Origin: Rufibacter hautae | Lineage (GTDB): Bacteria > Bacteroidota > Bacteroidia > Cytophagales > Hymenobacteraceae | Length of the DNA stretch: 64,000 nucleotides | Direction of reading: 5' to 3' | Assembly (NCBI RefSeq): GCF_008271695.1 | Contig: NZ_VKKY01000003.1 | Coordinates: 930,001-994,000, forward strand | Part shown: in pieces, positions 62,295-64,000 of the stretch | How positions within the stretch are numbered: position 1 is the stretch's first letter | How the letters are laid out: every line of letters begins with the position of its first letter | The notes under the pieces: model-generated | The model's input: the letters and a program-made list of their open reading frames with translations, nothing else | What the model was told of the DNA's origin: nothing | Databases searched by the model: none | Position numbers and translations under genes: made by a program

Positions 62295-62936
62295 GTGAGC
62301 ATCGTACAGAAGATAAAGACAGACCCCAGATTGAAAGCATTGGCGCTTTACCTGCTCATGCCAAAGAACCAGGCAAAGCCCAGGTGGTGGGTACGGCATT
62401 TCATGAATCCTTTTTACCATAAAAAGGAACATGATGCTGTCTTTCAATCGCATGCACGCTTAGATGTGCTGCCTTTCAACCCGTTTACGGTAGGCAAAAG
62501 CACGGTTATAGAAGATTATGCGGTCATAAATAATGGCATGGGCCATGTGCACATCGGGGCGAACACATTTGTGGGGCTTTTCGATGTCGTGATTGGCCCG
62601 GTCACCATTGGGAACCATGTTATCATTGCGCAACATGTGGTCATTTCTGGTTTAAACCATGGCTACGAGAAAGTAGGGATACCCATCAAAGATCAGCCCT
62701 GTACGGTTGGAGAGATCATTGTGGAAGATGAGTGTTGGATTGGGGCAAATGCAGTTATAACGGCGGGTGTGCGAATAGGAAAACACTCTGTGGTAGCTGC
62801 CGGAAGCGTTGTAACCAAAGATGTGCCCCCCTATTCAGTGGTTGGGGGAAATCCTGCAAAAATACTCAAGCGATATAACTCTGACACGGCCCAATGGGAA
62901 AAACAACAGACACTACAGAAACCAGTGCTTATCTAG
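62295..62936 (+). CDS. Hexapeptide-repeat acetyltransferase (Maa/NodL/WbbJ type)
   Basis: A 213-residue left-handed beta-helix protein: hexapeptide turns IGANTFVGL, IGNHVIIAQH (catalytic-type His in HVVISGLNHG), WIGANAVITAGVRIG, and the typical end VVGGNPAKILKRY. This class O-acetylates sugars using acetyl-CoA, so it may decorate the repeat unit. The frame overlaps the upstream-most possible start of the next gene by 43 bases, and by the more probable start (62,975) it is separated by 38. Confidence 0.88.
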   Translation: MSIVQKIKTDPRLKALALYLLMPKNQAKPRWWVRHFMNPFYHKKEHDAVFQSHARLDVLPFNPFTVGKSTVIEDYAVINNGMGHVHIGANTFVGLFDVVIGPVTIGNHVIIAQHVVISGLNHGYEKVGIPIKDQPCTVGEIIVEDECWIGANAVITAGVRIGKHSVVAAGSVVTKDVPPYSVVGGNPAKILKRYNSDTAQWEKQQTLQKPVLI

Positions 62937-62974
62937 AACAATGGTTAGGAAAAGAACTTGTGGAATTAACCGAA

Positions 62975-63787
62975 ATGGATAAACCTAAACATTATTTTCA
63001 TGAAGTAACCCTATTAGTGACGCATTACAACAGAAGCAGTTCACTGGAGCGTCTTTTGAAATCCTTTAAGGAGATGAATTGCGTGTTTGAGGACATTGTA
63101 GTGTCTGATGACGGTAGTAAGCCAGAGCATTTAGACGTGGTAAGGCAACTGCAAAAACAGTATGACTTTCAGTTGATCACCAGCCCGGTAAACAAGGGGT
63201 TGGGGCATAACATGAACAAAGGCCAGAATGCCGTCAGAACCGCTTACACTTTGTATGTGCAGGAAGACTTTGTGCCAAAATCTACTTTCCCGGCCCATTT
63301 CACAGATGGCTTGAAGATTCTGCAGCAGGAAAAGGAAATAGATCTGGTGCGTTTTTACGCTTATTTCAGATATCCGTACTTAAAACCCTATAAGAAAGGT
63401 TTTTCAGAAATGGTGTTCAAAGGGCAGCCTTGGTTCTCAAACCATTTGAAATTCTACCAATACAGTGACCACCCACATTTGAGAAGGAGCAATTTCTTTG
63501 AGAAGTTCGGGAGGTACGTGGAAGGGAAGAAAGGCGATATCACGGAGTTCAAGATGTGCCTTTCCTTTATCAAGAACGGCGGCAAAGGCGTGTATTTTGA
63601 GGAATTCTCCTCGCTTTTTGAGCAAAGGAACTCACCGGAAGAACCCAGCACCATGCAACGGGTGAATTGGCGGCAGCAACGGGTACCGGTGGTGCTTTTC
63701 TTAAGGTGGTGGTACCTCAAGGGCCGGATTCTTAAGAATGACCTGGCTTTGGCTTTAACCCAGAAATGTTTCCAAAATAAAGCTTGA
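62975..63787 (+). CDS. Family 2-like glycosyltransferase
   Basis: A 270-residue protein with the nucleotide-sugar fold LLVTHYNRSSSLERL, then VSDDGSKP and YVQEDF as the acidic metal-type site. No membrane helix is evident. I choose the ATG at 62,975 because the conserved fold begins a few residues later. An earlier ATG (62,894) would overlap the acetyltransferase gene by 43 bases. It is the last gene of the operon seen in this window. About 200 bases of A+T-rich sequence follow without a gene. Confidence 0.82.
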   Translation: MDKPKHYFHEVTLLVTHYNRSSSLERLLKSFKEMNCVFEDIVVSDDGSKPEHLDVVRQLQKQYDFQLITSPVNKGLGHNMNKGQNAVRTAYTLYVQEDFVPKSTFPAHFTDGLKILQQEKEIDLVRFYAYFRYPYLKPYKKGFSEMVFKGQPWFSNHLKFYQYSDHPHLRRSNFFEKFGRYVEGKKGDITEFKMCLSFIKNGGKGVYFEEFSSLFEQRNSPEEPSTMQRVNWRQQRVPVVLFLRWWYLKGRILKNDLALALTQKCFQNKA

Positions 63788-64000
63788 AAAGGCTTTGTTT
63801 AGTTTAGGCGAGCATGGAAAAATAGCTTTCTACTCACTCTAAATCAGGTAAATGTTCTGTTAAGGTTAAATAATATATAAAAACGTTATATTTTCTGATT
63901 ATTTATAGGCTGAATAAAAGAAAATATTTAAATTTATGATGATAAAGTTCATCTTGTGAATCAAAACGAAGCTTCTCATGAGAGTTATTAGTAATCCAGA

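Noticed and set aside
1-64000. CRISPR arrays, retrons, rRNA or complete tRNA genes
   Set aside because: No regularly spaced repeats, reverse transcriptase, rRNA sequence or full tRNA cloverleaf were seen. Only the 3' tRNA-like fragment at 45,141 was found.

Overview
The window looks like chromosome of a Bacteroidetes bacterium, most likely Cytophagales, family Hymenobacteraceae (Rufibacter/Pontibacter-like). This is inferred from Bacteroidetes-type families (BT4734/VirE-N-like primase-helicase, Bacteroidetes tyrosine integrase, short TolC/GumC-like exopolysaccharide genes), few Shine-Dalgarno sequences and TAnnTTTG-like promoter elements. I could run no database search.

Positions 1 to about 45,160 are an integrated mobile element or genomic island, A+T-richer than the rest, which carries a dense set of defence genes. 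The left part (1-6.5 kb) holds replication-type genes: a primase-helicase resembling origin-binding proteins, a ribbon-helix-helix-like protein, a decayed gene with a VHDSF motif, and an intergenic region rich in palindromes. Next comes a long minus-strand defence block. It contains a DUF262/DUF1524 (GmrSD-like) protein with a WYL regulator (6.5-9.2 kb); a BCS1-like AAA ATPase, a coiled-coil membrane protein and a large RecQ-like helicase (9.3-14.8 kb); a complete type I restriction-modification operon XRE-hsdM-hsdS-hsdR-YgjP metallopeptidase (14.9-23.0 kb); an orphan protein; and a four-gene operon joining a Gabija-like GajA/GajB pair to an HNH protein and an agmatine-deiminase-family enzyme (24.3-28.8 kb). 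Small unknown genes and a serine recombinase follow (29-32.7 kb), then an AraC regulator and a metallo-hydrolase.

The plus-strand block at 35.3-39.0 kb is the most striking: a catalytically degenerate prokaryotic Argonaute, an overlapping PD-(D/E)XK nuclease and a Shedu-like DUF4263 nuclease. Very A+T-rich genes follow (39-43 kb): a membrane protein split by a T8 tract, another nuclease-like protein, and TPR and CAP-domain proteins. A tyrosine integrase (43.5-45.0 kb) lies beside what looks like the 3' end of a tRNA gene followed by a terminator (45,141-45,196), probably the right attachment site. The left attachment site is outside the window.

From 46 kb to the end is ordinary chromosome: an exopolysaccharide locus. 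It begins with signalling genes (hybrid kinase, sigma-54 activator, a kinase-dead hybrid protein with an intact HPt domain, and a single-domain receiver). These lead into a run of biosynthesis and export genes: initiating sugar transferase with a receiver-like N terminus, short TolC-like protein, Wzc-like chain-length protein with degraded kinase motifs, polymerase/ligase, four glycosyltransferases, a 29-residue membrane microprotein and an acetyltransferase. A possible sigma-54 promoter precedes the receiver gene, which would link the activator to the biosynthetic operon.
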